Assembly (NCBI GenBank): GCA_023525975.1
Contig: CM042028.1
Span: 79,917,501 to 79,981,500 of the forward strand
DNA: 64,000 nt
Source: Smallanthus sonchifolius
Lineage: Eukaryota > Streptophyta > Magnoliopsida > Asterales > Asteraceae
Direction: 5' to 3'
Shown here: positions 34,053 through 44,838 of the stretch, piece by piece
Position numbering within the stretch: the first letter of the stretch is position 1
Layout of the letters: the number at the start of each line of letters is the position of its first letter
Translations under genes and position numbers: made by a program
The notes under the pieces: generated by a model
Seen by the model: the letters and a program-made list of their open reading frames with translations, nothing else
The model's database searches: none
Told to the model about the DNA's origin: nothing

Positions 34053-35159
34053 TATCCCCACACTTGAGTTTTGCTTGCCCTCAAGCAAAGTCATTTGCTT
34101 TTAAATTCACATTACAAATTCTTAAATAATTGTTTTCACTAAACATAAGTTAAGGTCCAAGGTCATGCAAAATTCATAAAAATTATACTCTCAACAACTT
34201 TACAATCCAACAAACCATCAATGAATTTTTAAACAAAAGAAAATATTGGAACGCGCTTAACTCATATCTAGCTATGGTTTTGCATGTACACACCCCTCAC
34301 AATCAGTCACTCCACTCGGCTTCATATATGGACTAGCGATGATGTGCTAGTATTTTTCACTCGAAACCAAACAATGAATCACATTATTATAGGCTTGCAA
34401 ATTGATCACATCTCCACATACTAACACAACTAAAACGCACAAATCAAAAGGTCTTTTAAGGGTTGTAATGTAGGCTAGGGTTACGGGTATGGATAAGGAT
34501 TTTTAAAGTGGCTAAAGGTGAGTGGAATTCAACTAATAAAGTTACAAATCAACTCTTAAACCTTCAAAATTCTACCATGGGTATAAATGATCCACCAACA
34601 CTAAATTTCTTATTTCTTCAAACTATCAAATGAAACTTGAGTTAAACTGACCCAATAACATCTTTTATTGTAGCTCAACTAATATTCAAGACCTTTGGGC
34701 ACATGTTGACCCAATACTATTTTTTTGTATTTTTTTTTTTATTCAACTGCAACTGCAACAACCTAAGTTAATTGAATTCCAACTCACGGGTTTAAAAAGA
34801 AAAGGCTAAAAAGTGAATGGGTGAATGTTGTGGGTTTTGTCAAAAGAAAAGGTATAGGCTCAGAATGGGTATCTAGTGGATATTAACGGGTAAAGGCATA
34901 AAAATGGCTAAAAATAAAAAGGTTTCTCCTAATGCCTTTATCATTTTTGCATAATCAATTGGTTCAAGGTTTCAACATGTATTAACAATATGCAAGTTCT
35001 AAAATATGAAACAAGTGGCTAAACACTCAAATAAGAGAATATAACTCAATTTGGCTCAAATTCTCACAGAAACGGTGGAAAATAGGTTACCGACATGTGC
35101 ATGCAAACCATCACCTTCAACTTTGTTACTCCCAATTCCAACATTTCCAATTTATTATA

Positions 35160-35190
<31 letters not shown>

Positions 35191-35641
35191 TAACATTTGT
35201 TGGAAAAACTTAATCGAGTAACTTAATGAATTAACCATGACCAAAGACCTCTACCAAACATTTTGTAAAACAATTTTCAAAAAATTTGTATGGTTTCCAA
35301 GATTTTCCACATCCCCACACTTGAACCTTACATTGTCCCAATGTAAATAGTTATGAAATGTAAAAGTGCGGTTAGTGGGTGCAAAAATAACCAATACCCA
35401 AAAACTCCCAATATCCAACTCAAAGATTCCCATAACCATAAGCACCAACCCAAGCATCACCCAAGTTCTTGCCAAAACAAAAACAAAACAAAATATCAAA
35501 ATAACCTAAAACACACAAAGCACACCAAAACAAAAAAAAATGTATTTATTATTTTTTTTATTATTATTATTATTATTATTTTTTTTATATATGCAAGAAA
35601 AAGGTAAAAGTATGTGGACCTGTTCGAAATGCCCAACAACA
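34053..35641 (-). other. 3' untranslated region of the minus-strand Athila-like element
   Basis: The segment has a polypurine tract (AAGTGTGGGGATA, complement of 34053-34065) touching the LTR and a second similar tract (CAAGTGTGGGGATG) at about 35309-35322. Two such tracts are a feature seen in Athila-type elements. A (TA)n run at about 35155-35182 and a (TTA)n run at about 35559-35580 are present. No coding frame is supported. Confidence 0.6.
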
Positions 35642-37408
35642 TCAGGCAAAGCTGTCCTCACTGTTTTGTTCCTCATCCTCATCATCATCTTCCTCCTCAT
35701 CATCGTCTGCATCATCATTGCCTGGCTTGTAAGGCCAGTATGCCTCCGGCCTAGCATCATATGGCTCCTGCTGTAAAGGTTGACCAAAAACTGACTCATA
35801 TAAAGATTGAGTCATATCTCTCATGTTATTCAGACCTCCTTGAGCCGTTCCACTCGAGCCTTGCCCACTTGTATCCGGTGTCGGGTATGGCGCCACCCAC
35901 TCAGAATGATGATTTTGTGGGTAGCGCTGGTATGTGTCACCCATGTCGTACGGATTCAAAGACTCCCATTCAGTAGGGGCTGGATGTGAAGAATAAGGTA
36001 CGCCCTGATGGTAATCATTGTAGTGGCGCACTTCTTCATTGTCCCTAAAATTTCTGTTAATTTCCTCCTCTTGTCTCCACATCATCCCCCTTCTATACCT
36101 CCTATCTTCCTCCAGATTCTGCGTTTGCCTATCAAACATTAAACGCGAGGCCAACTCCCAATTAGGATAACTTACCGGGCGAGCCTGCTCTATTAGTTCC
36201 GTGAAAGATTGACTGTAATCAGCACTATACCCAAACACGTGCTCAAACCCATAACCTGCACCACTTGTCCCCATAGTTGGTCTTGTGGGACCAACTTCTT
36301 CATCTTCCGGGTTCATTTCTTCTTCTTCCGACACATCACTTCTTAATTCCTCCAAGAACCTCGCAGTGGTGGTATCAGTCAACACATGAGTTCTTGCTGT
36401 CAACTCATATCTCCAACTTCCTTGCTGCAAGGACCTTAAGGTATAAGGTTTATGTTTTATTTTTAATACCGCCGGTCTTCGTGGCAAAACCTTTGCCCAT
36501 TTGAGGAACTTTGACAACAACCGACAATGAGGGATGACCATCCTCTCTCTTTCCTCCCGTGACTCCCAAATATTCCACATGATCAAGTGTTTAGATGACA
36601 TAACTGGGGAACCCGTCAATAGTGCATGTAAAACCATAACTTCATAAAAGCGCACCTTTGTCTTATCCCCCGTTCTTGGGACCACGTTCAATGTCACAAA
36701 TACCAACAGCAATTTGGGAAGTGGCTTCAGCATATCTCTTCTCAATATCAATCGGAACACATCACAACCTTCATCCACCACAAAGAGGGCTCTGATCATG
36801 TTTTCCCACATTGTTTCCTGGATCACATGAGCCTTCAACTTATCATCAGATACATATTCATAAGGTTCATTATTTTATGCTCCTGAGTCAAAGTGGGCAA
36901 TCTTGTCAATAGTTTGAAATGACAAGTCTGCTTGTTTCCCATTCACTGTACCCCTCAAAATTGTCGTTTGGGGCGGGTTATCTCCTTCAATTCGTTGAAG
37001 GGTCGCCATCCACTCAAGAATTGCTTCACCATACACATCATCAATTCTATCATAGTGGAAAGCAAGGCTCTCTTCCCAACCAAGCCGTCGAAAACAGTTA
37101 ACCACTCCATACCTCTCGAAATCCGGTTCGTGGATCTGCTTTTCACAAGTAAATAACGATTCAAATCCACCAGCTGGGCTTTTCACCTTGTCCATGTATA
37201 AATCTTTCTGCTGTGGATATGGGAAAGATGACAATCTCACTGGTTTCTTCCAAATTGTGGGTCCAAGTTCCTCTTCAGATTCATGGGCACTCTCTTCTTC
37301 ACTTCTTTCGCGCAGAACAATAGTGTTTCGTGCCCTCTTTGATCTACTCCGTGATGAGGACTCACCCGCTTTTTCTTTACCCTTGTGAGACTCTTTCGTT
37401 CTGACCAT
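35642..37408 (-). pseudogene. Athila-type ORF downstream of pol, broken by one stop codon
   Basis: A 589-codon frame runs from the ATG at 37408 to the TGA at 35642. It is interrupted only by one in-frame TAA at 36875-36877 (codon 178). The N-terminus is basic and Ser-rich (MVRTKESHKGKEK), the middle resembles the plant retrotransposon 'ATHILA ORF-1' / putative plant transposon protein families, and the C-terminus is strongly acidic. It sits downstream of pol, where Athila elements carry an envelope-like or extra ORF. I see no clear signal peptide or membrane anchor, so an envelope function is not supported. The single stop suggests recent decay. Confidence 0.75.
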
Positions 37409-38566
37409 TGTTCCTACAATTTCAACAAGCACACATAAATCAAAGAATTCACCAAGAATCAAACTTGTAACAATTCTTCATTAATAATGCTAATTGAATT
37501 CACTCCATATTAACTTTTTATCATGTGAAAATAAAATTTCTGTTATTTTCATCAAAACAAGTTTACATGTTGTTTTAAAATTTCAAAATTTCTCCCAAAA
37601 TTTTAATCAAGTTCTATTCAATTCATCACTAACACAATTATTTCCAATGCTTCAACAATGTCATCATTCAATCTTCTAATTCTAACTTAAACCATCCTTC
37701 CCAAAGTACCCAACAACACAACTACAAGGTAACATCAATTCTTATTCGAAAATATACCTTCAAACAACCAAGAATTGTAATACAAACGTACATTTTGGGT
37801 TTAGATGCTTAACTATCAAAGAGTGATGATTATTCCTTCCACTTCACACAAAAGCCCCAAAAATTTCGAAACCCTAGAATTTCGGGTCTCTCGGGTATGG
37901 TTGATTAGTTGAATTCCGCTTGGTAGGGTTTACTCCTCTTGCAAAGTTATGCAAAAACCCTCAACCAATTTTTGATTTTTAACAATAGATGGTAGATTAA
38001 GGAGTGGAAGAAGATGAAGGTAAAGGAAAATTTTTAGAGAAGAAGATGGAGTAGAGAGATAAGGTAGGTGATAATGAGGAGAGAATGAGAGAAAAACGTT
38101 TTTTTTTTTTCGGACTTACCTGCGACTTTTTGCGTGAAATCCCGATCCAGCGTAATCTTACGCTAAAGGGGCGTAGCATTACGCTGAGCTTCTGACGCTT
38201 CTGTTTTAAAAAATGGTCCGGCGTAGGATTACGCTGAGACAGCGTAGCCTTACGCTGCATGTCTGATGCTTCTGTTTGAACTTTGCCTTCTGCGTAGTCT
38301 TACGCTGCTATAGCGTAGCCTTACGCTGACCTGCTTTTGGTCTTTTTTCAGCTCCCAACTTGAATGTGTTTCGTCCCTGAAATACCGACATCCGCTGTAA
38401 CCTCATACTTCACGCCTTCCTTTGATTCTTGCACAAAATTTCAACAACAATTAGCTAAACGAAGAAAAATAATAAAACATAATTTAATTAAAAACATCAC
38501 ATAAGCCGGGTTGCCTCCCGGTTAGCGCTAAGTTTATTGTCCTCAGCCCGACACTTCTTCATGTTA
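37409..38566 (-). other. Spacer between pol and the downstream ORF of the Athila-like element
   Basis: Apart from the palindrome array at 38150-38326, this stretch is AT-rich non-coding DNA. Just downstream of the gag-pol stop lies a GGGTTGCCTCCCGG hairpin (about 38508-38521). The 87-codon minus ORF at 37997-38260 overlaps the array and is not supported as a gene. Confidence 0.5.
38150..38326. repeat. Second array of six 14-nt palindromes, between pol and the downstream ORF
   Basis: Copies lie at 38150-38163, 38171-38184, 38221-38234, 38242-38255, 38292-38305 and 38313-38326. They occur as three pairs 71 bp apart, and within each pair the starts are 21 bp apart. The form is GCGTA-NNNT-TACGC, for example GCGTAGCCTTACGC. 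The outer GCGTA/TACGC arms are invariant while the central four bases vary. The pair unit also includes CTTCTG and TTTTG words, so the array grew by duplication of a unit of about 71 bp. Confidence 0.9.
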
Positions 38567-41500
38567 TTACTCATGCTCGTTCGTCACCAAGCTCAATAAG
38601 AATGCTTCTGCTTGGTTTGTTGGCCCATTAATCTCGTTGAGTTCGAGATATGGCTTCAATCGGTGATCATTCACAACTTGCCTCAAGTGATCCTCAAAAT
38701 CTTCAATCTCTATATCTCCATAGTTGCCAACTCGTGTGATCACAAATGGTCCCGTCCACTTGCTTTTCAATTTTCCTGGAAAGAACTTCAACCTTGAATT
38801 ATATAGCCAAACTCTTTGGCCCACTTCAAACTCCTTCTTCCGAAGCTTGGCATCATGAACCGCCTTCATTTTGTCCTTGTAAGCGGATGCGCAATCATAT
38901 GCCTCACTTCTCAATTCTTCCAGTTCATTTAGACTCAACTTCCTTTCTTTTCCTGCAACATCATAATCCACATTAACTTCTTTGATAGCCCAAAACGCCC
39001 GGTGAGCTAACTCTACCGGTAAATGACAATCTTTTCCATAAACCAACCGGTATGGGGTCGTGCCAATAGGGGTTTTATAAGCCGTTCGGTAAGCCCATAA
39101 AGCATCAGTCAATTTGGTTGACCAATCTTTTCGGTCCGCCCGAACGGTTTTTTGTAAAATATCTTTTATTTGCCTATTAGACACTTCCACTTGTCCGCTT
39201 GTTTGGGGGTGGTAAGGAGTTGCTATTCTATGATCCACGCCATACCGTTTTAGTAATTTGCCAAATTTAAAGTTTTTGAAATGAGATCCCCCATCACTTA
39301 TAATGACACGGGGGATACCAAATCTTGAGAAAATATTTGTTTGGACAAAGTTACACACAACGGTATGATCGTTCGTCTTAGTGGCTATCGCCTCGACCCA
39401 TTTAGATACATAGTCGACCGCCACCAAGATATACAAATTGCCAAACGAGTTTGGGAAGGGTCCCATGAAATCAATTCCCCAAACATCAAAGATGTCAAGG
39501 ACGAGAATCGGTTTCATGGGCATTTCGTCTCTTTTGGAGATGCTCCCTAACAGTTGGCATTTGACGCAATGTTTCGCAAACTCAAACGCATCCTTAAACA
39601 AAGTTGGCCAGAAAAGACCACATGCAAGAATTTTGTGTCCTGTCTTTTGGCCACTGAAATAGCCTCCACATGCATAAGAGTGCACATGTGCTAGCACACT
39701 TGGAATTTCTTCATTTGGCACACATCGTCTAATCATTTGATCCGCTCCCACTTTAAATAACTCTGGTTCTTCCCAAATGTATTGCTTTACTTGGGATAGA
39801 AAGTGGGCTTTCTTCTTCTTTACCCAATGACTCGGGATTGCACCTGTTGCCAAAAAAATTACAATATTAGCAAACCAAGGTACAGATGAAACAGACATTA
39901 TATGCTCATCAGGGAATGATTCATTTATCACTGTCGTGGACTCTTCATCATCAACCATGATCCTTGATAAGTGATCGGCTACCACATTCTCACTCCCCTT
40001 TTTATCACGGATCTCCACATCAAATTCTTGCAACAACAAGATCCACCTTATGAGTCTTGGTTTAGCATCCTTTTTCTCCATGAGGTACCTGACAGCACTG
40101 TGATCAGAATAGATAATAATTTTGCTTCCCCATATATAGGACCTAAACTTGTCTAACGCATATACTACTGCAAGTAATTCTTTTTCGGTTGTGGTATAAT
40201 TCAATTGAGCATCCGAAAGAGTTTTACTTGCATAATATATGGCAACGGGTTTCTTCTCAACCCGTTGTCCCAACACGGCCCCAACCGCATAGTCACTAGC
40301 ATCACACATGATTTCAAAGGGAAGTGACCAATTTGGTGATTGTAAGATTGGGGCCTCCACCAATTTTTGTTTCAAAATGTTAAAAGCATTAATACATTCA
40401 TCATCAAAAACAAACGGCGCATCTTTTAAAAGTAAGTTACATAAAGGTTTCGTGATTGAGCTAAAACCCTTAATAAACCTCCTATAAAACCCCGCATGCC
40501 CCAAAAATGATCTAATACCTTTAACATTCGTGGGATGAGGTAAAGTAGATATAACTTGAACTTTCGCATGGTCTACCTCAATCCCACGACTCGAAATCAC
40601 ATGACCCAAAACTATTCCTTCTTGGACCATAAAATGACTCTTTTCCCAACTCAAGACCAAATTGGTTTCAACACACCTTTTTAAAACTTTTTCCAACTGG
40701 TTCAAACATGAATCAAAAGATGTACTAAAAATGGAAAAATCATCCATAAAAATCTCTAAAGACTCCCCCACCATATCTGAAAAGATACTCATCATACACC
40801 TTTGGAAGGTGGCGGGGGCATTACATAGTCCAAACGGCATTCGCCTAAATGCAAAAGTGCCATATGGACAAGTAAATGTTGTCTTATGTTGATCCTCGGG
40901 ATGTATAGCAATTTGATTATAACCCGAATAGCCATCAAGAAAACAGTAATATTTCTGACCTGCGAGTTTTTCCACAATTTGATCAATGAACGGCAATGGG
41001 AAATGATCTTTTGAAGTAGCTGCATTTAATTTCCTGTAATCAATACAAATCCGCCACCCGGTTACCGGCCGAGTGGCTACTTCCTCACCTGAGTCGTTCT
41101 TGACGACTTGAATGCCCGCCTTTTTGGGCACGGTTTGTGTTGGACTCACCCATGTACTATCAGAAATTGGGTAAACAATACCGGCGTCCAACCATTTGAG
41201 AACTTCCTTCTTTACGACTTCCCGCATATTTGGATTTAACCGCCTTTGTGCATCGTGGGATGGTGTAATAACTTGATCCGTGACAATCCTGTGCATAACA
41301 ATCGAGGGACTAATACCCTTCAAATCCGCAATACTCCACCCAATTGCCGCCTTATGGGTGGCTAACACCTTCATCAAAGCCTCCTCTTGTTCCTTTGTCA
41401 AATTTGATGCAATGATCACCGGGAGGGTGTCGTTTTCTCCTACAAAAGCGTACTTGAGGTTCTTTGGCAACTCCTTCAACTCGACCTTTGGGGGTTGCTC

Positions 41501-44500
41501 CAAAGATGGCTTCAACTTTGTGTTAATGTGTTCGGGCAAGCTTTCCACTTGGTGAGTCCACGGTGGTCTCCCATCCTTAATTGCCATTGCTTCAACCCGT
41601 TTTTCTTCTTCTTCTAGTTCCTTGCTTGTCTCAACCTGTAACCTGTCACATGAAAAGCATGTCTCTGTGGTGCTATCCTCGTTTACAATAATATCGCAAA
41701 GAGGGATGTACCCGTCAACAATGTCCGCCATAAAGCATTCATCGTTGACCAGAGAGTTAGATATATGTGAAAAAACATTTAATCTCAACTTTCGGTTCCC
41801 AAATGTCATGTCAACCGTTCCATTTCGGCAATTAATTTGGGCATTTGCGGTTGCCAGAAATGGCCGACCAAGGATAACCGTAGGTTGTTTTGTTTTGTCG
41901 GAAGAGACATAATCCAACACTAGAAAATCCACTGGGAAATAAAAATCTTCCACCTTCACAATAACATCTGTCAATATTCCTCGGGGGAGCTTAGGGGTTA
42001 AGTCGGCCAAGACCACGGTAGTATCGGCCTTCCTAAGAGGGCCAAAATCATATTGGTCATAAAGGCTCCCCGGAAGAATACTAACACTAGCTCCAAGATC
42101 TAGGAGTGCCCTTTTTATTTTGAAATCACCTACTTGAATAGATATAATAGGCACCCCCGGATCTTGTAGTTTAGGTGGAAGAGCACCCGATAGAATGGCA
42201 TTCACATTAGCGGTTATATCAAGTTTCTTTGGGAATTTATGATTCCGCTTTTGTGTACACAATTCTTTCAAGTACTTCGTGTAAGCTGGAATTTGTTTAA
42301 TGGCATCCAAAAGGGGTATGTTAATTTTGACCTGTCTAAACATCTCCCACATTTCTTCTTGTTGTGGTCCTATTTTATTTACCATTTTTGCTTTAAATGG
42401 TTCAACTAATGCCTCCGGGTAAGGAACGGAACCACCCGTCATATCCTTTCCTTTAGCAATAGGTGACTCATCTCTAAAAACCGGTTTAATTTTTTCAAGA
42501 TTTTGATTAATTGGTTTTTTATTATTAACAAATTCCACTTCACCTTCACTTTCCTCACCCTCAATAACATCCTCCACCACTCCTTCAACCAATTGTGGTG
42601 GAGAATCAACTTTATTATCGATAACCTTACCATTACGAAGAACCGTAACTTTACTTACATTTGCATTGGTTGAACTCGATCCTTGATGTTGCGGGTTTAA
42701 TGTAGTGTTACTCGGTAGCCTCCCTCCACCTTGCTTTAGCAAAGTTATTTCTTCGGCCATTTGACCCACTTGTCTTTCCAATGCCACAAACGACTTGTCC
42801 CTCACTTCATTCTCCTTCTTTGATTCTTTCATCATTTCTAATAGTGCATCCAACTTTGAGTTAACCGCATCATCTCCCCCTGATGACCCATTTTGTTGTT
42901 GGTGATCTTGATTGTAATTCCTTGGGGGGTAATTTGTGTTCCGGTTATTGTTATAAGAACCCCTTTGATAACCACCTGAATTGTAGTTCCCTTGTTTACG
43001 CGGTTGATATGAGGTTGATGAGGTGTTTTGATTCACACCTTGAAAGTTGGGGTTCATTTGGTTTGCGGCATTCCCATACTTGAAGTTAGGATGGTTTCTC
43101 AACCCCAGATGATAGGTGTTTGAGTTCATGTCATATTGTTTCCTCTCACCATATACTTGATTCACCTCTTCTTGCCTCCCTTCTTGAAATGGGCACTCCA
43201 TTGTTTTGTGGCCTATATCTCCACAATCTTCACAAACGTCGAATCGAGCTTTTACTCCCGCTACTTCTTTCTTTTCGCCTTTCCTCAACAATGCCAGTTC
43301 TCTCTCCATAGATGCTAACCTCTCTTTTGTATCATAATCTGGGACGGACTTAGAAATTGCGTGTTTGGCTCTTCGGCTAGCCGATGCCTCGGCTTTAGAA
43401 CTTTGGCTCATTCTTTCTAAGAAATCCCAATCATCTTCTTCGGGATTAGACAACAATGTCCCATTACTTGTGGACTTCAAGTACTTCCTCTCCTCTTGAG
43501 TCAAACCATCCACAAAACATTTTACCAATTCCCACAACTCAATTTGATGGTGGGGGCATTTCCTCAACAACTCCTTGAAGCGTATAAAAGCTTCATGTAA
43601 AGGCTCACCCGTTTGTTGTTGAAAGGTCCGAATCTCAATTCGAGAGTCATCTGTCTTCGCAACCGAATAGTACTCATCCAAAAAGACTTGTTGCATTTCA
43701 TCCCATGTGTGGATGCTATTGGCCGGCAATGTGATGAACCATTGCTTTGCTCGATCTTTTAGAGAAAACTGGAAAAGTCTAAGTTTGACTTCGCTTTGAT
43801 CAAAATTCTCATCTCCAATTGTGCTACAGATGGCGGCAAACTCGGATAAATGGGTGTATGGTTCTTCGGTGACCATACCATGAAAATGGGGAAGGACGTT
43901 GATGTAATTCGGTCTTGACTTGAACCTTCTCATTCCTGGAATTGGTGGAACAATTGGAGAAGCATTCTCCGAAATAGCCGGTCGAAAACGACCATTAACT
44001 CCACCCATAGGGGCTACCGGTTGTCTTCGGTTTTCATTATTGTAGCCCCCAGTAGCTCTCCTCCCTTCCTGTCTAGGAGGATACCCAAATCTCTCTGGTC
44101 GAACTGTTCGACCCATTGGTTGTCTCGCCCTTTGGTGAACATAATTCACCTCTTCTTCCTCTCCAAAGTCTTGCCCCTCGTTATACTCTCCATATTGGCT
44201 CCTCTCACCATCCTCATACTCGTAATCGCCAAACCCTTCACCATTCCCAACATCTTCATTATCGTCATACCCAAAATATTCACCATCTTCATCCTCCCAA
44301 CCCTCGTTCTCATTGTTTCCGGGAGGGGTTTGATTTTGTTGTGGTCCCCTTCTTCCTTGGTACGTGGGATTGGTACGGATGTTAACGGGTCGGTTTTGTT
44401 GAACTGGACCCGACCCACGGGGTAGGTTGTTATTGATAGGTATAGGTGGGGTTTGGGTTGAGGTTCGGTGAAGTGGAGTTGGTGGGCGGTTAGGGATAGG

Positions 44501-44689
44501 GCCTCTGTTTGGAGTTGGGCCACGGTTTCTTATGCTAGTTCCAGAATGACTGCTTCGACCATCCATGGATGATGGTTTCGATGAAATAGGTTGTAAATTT
44601 TGTTGTTGGATTCGGTTTTGCCTTGCTATCCTCTCAATTTCCGGTTCAAACACAAGTGGTGAATTTCTCCCAGATGAACGGGTACGCAT
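38567..44689 (-). CDS. Intact gag-pol polyprotein of an Athila-like Ty3 retrotransposon
   Basis: A single uninterrupted 2040-codon frame begins MRTRSSGRNSP. It contains, in order, a Gag capsid region (about 245-390, with KQWF and W..MQ..F), a CCHC knuckle (CEDCGDIGHKTMEC, about 485), an aspartic protease (LLDLGAS, about 863), reverse transcriptase (CIDYRKLN about 1215, catalytic FMDD about 1315), RNase H (MCDASDYAVG about 1463, SDHSAV about 1530), and integrase with HHCC (about 1665-1710) and a DDE core (GIDFMGPF about 1738, SDGGSHF about 1796, Glu near 1831). Gag and Pol share one frame, so no frameshift or stop readthrough is needed. The order protease-RT-RNase H-integrase and the primer-binding site mark it as Ty3/Gypsy; the Athila lineage is inferred. 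It is the most complete transposon gene here and could still supply proteins in trans. Confidence 0.95.
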   Translation of the reverse strand: MRTRSSGRNSPLVFEPEIERIARQNRIQQQNLQPISSKPSSMDGRSSHSGTSIRNRGPTPNRGPIPNRPPTPLHRTSTQTPPIPINNNLPRGSGPVQQNRPVNIRTNPTYQGRRGPQQNQTPPGNNENEGWEDEDGEYFGYDDNEDVGNGEGFGDYEYEDGERSQYGEYNEGQDFGEEEEVNYVHQRARQPMGRTVRPERFGYPPRQEGRRATGGYNNENRRQPVAPMGGVNGRFRPAISENASPIVPPIPGMRRFKSRPNYINVLPHFHGMVTEEPYTHLSEFAAICSTIGDENFDQSEVKLRLFQFSLKDRAKQWFITLPANSIHTWDEMQQVFLDEYYSVAKTDDSRIEIRTFQQQTGEPLHEAFIRFKELLRKCPHHQIELWELVKCFVDGLTQEERKYLKSTSNGTLLSNPEEDDWDFLERMSQSSKAEASASRRAKHAISKSVPDYDTKERLASMERELALLRKGEKKEVAGVKARFDVCEDCGDIGHKTMECPFQEGRQEEVNQVYGERKQYDMNSNTYHLGLRNHPNFKYGNAANQMNPNFQGVNQNTSSTSYQPRKQGNYNSGGYQRGSYNNNRNTNYPPRNYNQDHQQQNGSSGGDDAVNSKLDALLEMMKESKKENEVRDKSFVALERQVGQMAEEITLLKQGGGRLPSNTTLNPQHQGSSSTNANVSKVTVLRNGKVIDNKVDSPPQLVEGVVEDVIEGEESEGEVEFVNNKKPINQNLEKIKPVFRDESPIAKGKDMTGGSVPYPEALVEPFKAKMVNKIGPQQEEMWEMFRQVKINIPLLDAIKQIPAYTKYLKELCTQKRNHKFPKKLDITANVNAILSGALPPKLQDPGVPIISIQVGDFKIKRALLDLGASVSILPGSLYDQYDFGPLRKADTTVVLADLTPKLPRGILTDVIVKVEDFYFPVDFLVLDYVSSDKTKQPTVILGRPFLATANAQINCRNGTVDMTFGNRKLRLNVFSHISNSLVNDECFMADIVDGYIPLCDIIVNEDSTTETCFSCDRLQVETSKELEEEEKRVEAMAIKDGRPPWTHQVESLPEHINTKLKPSLEQPPKVELKELPKNLKYAFVGENDTLPVIIASNLTKEQEEALMKVLATHKAAIGWSIADLKGISPSIVMHRIVTDQVITPSHDAQRRLNPNMREVVKKEVLKWLDAGIVYPISDSTWVSPTQTVPKKAGIQVVKNDSGEEVATRPVTGWRICIDYRKLNAATSKDHFPLPFIDQIVEKLAGQKYYCFLDGYSGYNQIAIHPEDQHKTTFTCPYGTFAFRRMPFGLCNAPATFQRCMMSIFSDMVGESLEIFMDDFSIFSTSFDSCLNQLEKVLKRCVETNLVLSWEKSHFMVQEGIVLGHVISSRGIEVDHAKVQVISTLPHPTNVKGIRSFLGHAGFYRRFIKGFSSITKPLCNLLLKDAPFVFDDECINAFNILKQKLVEAPILQSPNWSLPFEIMCDASDYAVGAVLGQRVEKKPVAIYYASKTLSDAQLNYTTTEKELLAVVYALDKFRSYIWGSKIIIYSDHSAVRYLMEKKDAKPRLIRWILLLQEFDVEIRDKKGSENVVADHLSRIMVDDEESTTVINESFPDEHIMSVSSVPWFANIVIFLATGAIPSHWVKKKKAHFLSQVKQYIWEEPELFKVGADQMIRRCVPNEEIPSVLAHVHSYACGGYFSGQKTGHKILACGLFWPTLFKDAFEFAKHCVKCQLLGSISKRDEMPMKPILVLDIFDVWGIDFMGPFPNSFGNLYILVAVDYVSKWVEAIATKTNDHTVVCNFVQTNIFSRFGIPRVIISDGGSHFKNFKFGKLLKRYGVDHRIATPYHPQTSGQVEVSNRQIKDILQKTVRADRKDWSTKLTDALWAYRTAYKTPIGTTPYRLVYGKDCHLPVELAHRAFWAIKEVNVDYDVAGKERKLSLNELEELRSEAYDCASAYKDKMKAVHDAKLRKKEFEVGQRVWLYNSRLKFFPGKLKSKWTGPFVITRVGNYGDIEIEDFEDHLRQVVNDHRLKPYLELNEINGPTNQAEAFLLSLVTNEHE

Positions 44690-44817
44690 GCACTAATCTG
44701 TCACATGCACACACAAACAAACACCACGCGTAACACAAAAATAGAAGAAGATTAACCAAACAAAACAAGTAACAAATAGTAACGAGTCAATTAAAATAAA
44801 ACACCAAGCGCACTCAC

Positions 44818-44835
44818 TCCCCGGCAACGGCGCCA
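44818..44835 (-). other. Primer-binding site of the minus-strand element
   Basis: On the minus strand this reads TGGCGCCGTTGCCGGGGA, the same 18-mer as in the plus element. It lies about 130 bp upstream of the gag-pol start and just downstream of the presumed LTR end at 44839. Confidence 0.8.
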
Positions 44836-44838
44836 TTT

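Noticed and set aside
35642..37408. The Athila ORF downstream of pol as a functional envelope gene
   Set aside because: It has an internal stop, no clear signal peptide or membrane anchor, and an acidic tail; only the position resembles an envelope-like gene.
38150..38326. Regularly spaced palindromes considered as a CRISPR-like array
   Set aside because: The units are only 14 nt, the spacers are not unique sequences of constant size, and the context is a plant retrotransposon.
44146..44523. Overlapping frames on both strands within the first part of the gag-pol region
   Set aside because: They are shadows of the 2040-codon Gag-Pol frame, whose N-terminal region is low-complexity.
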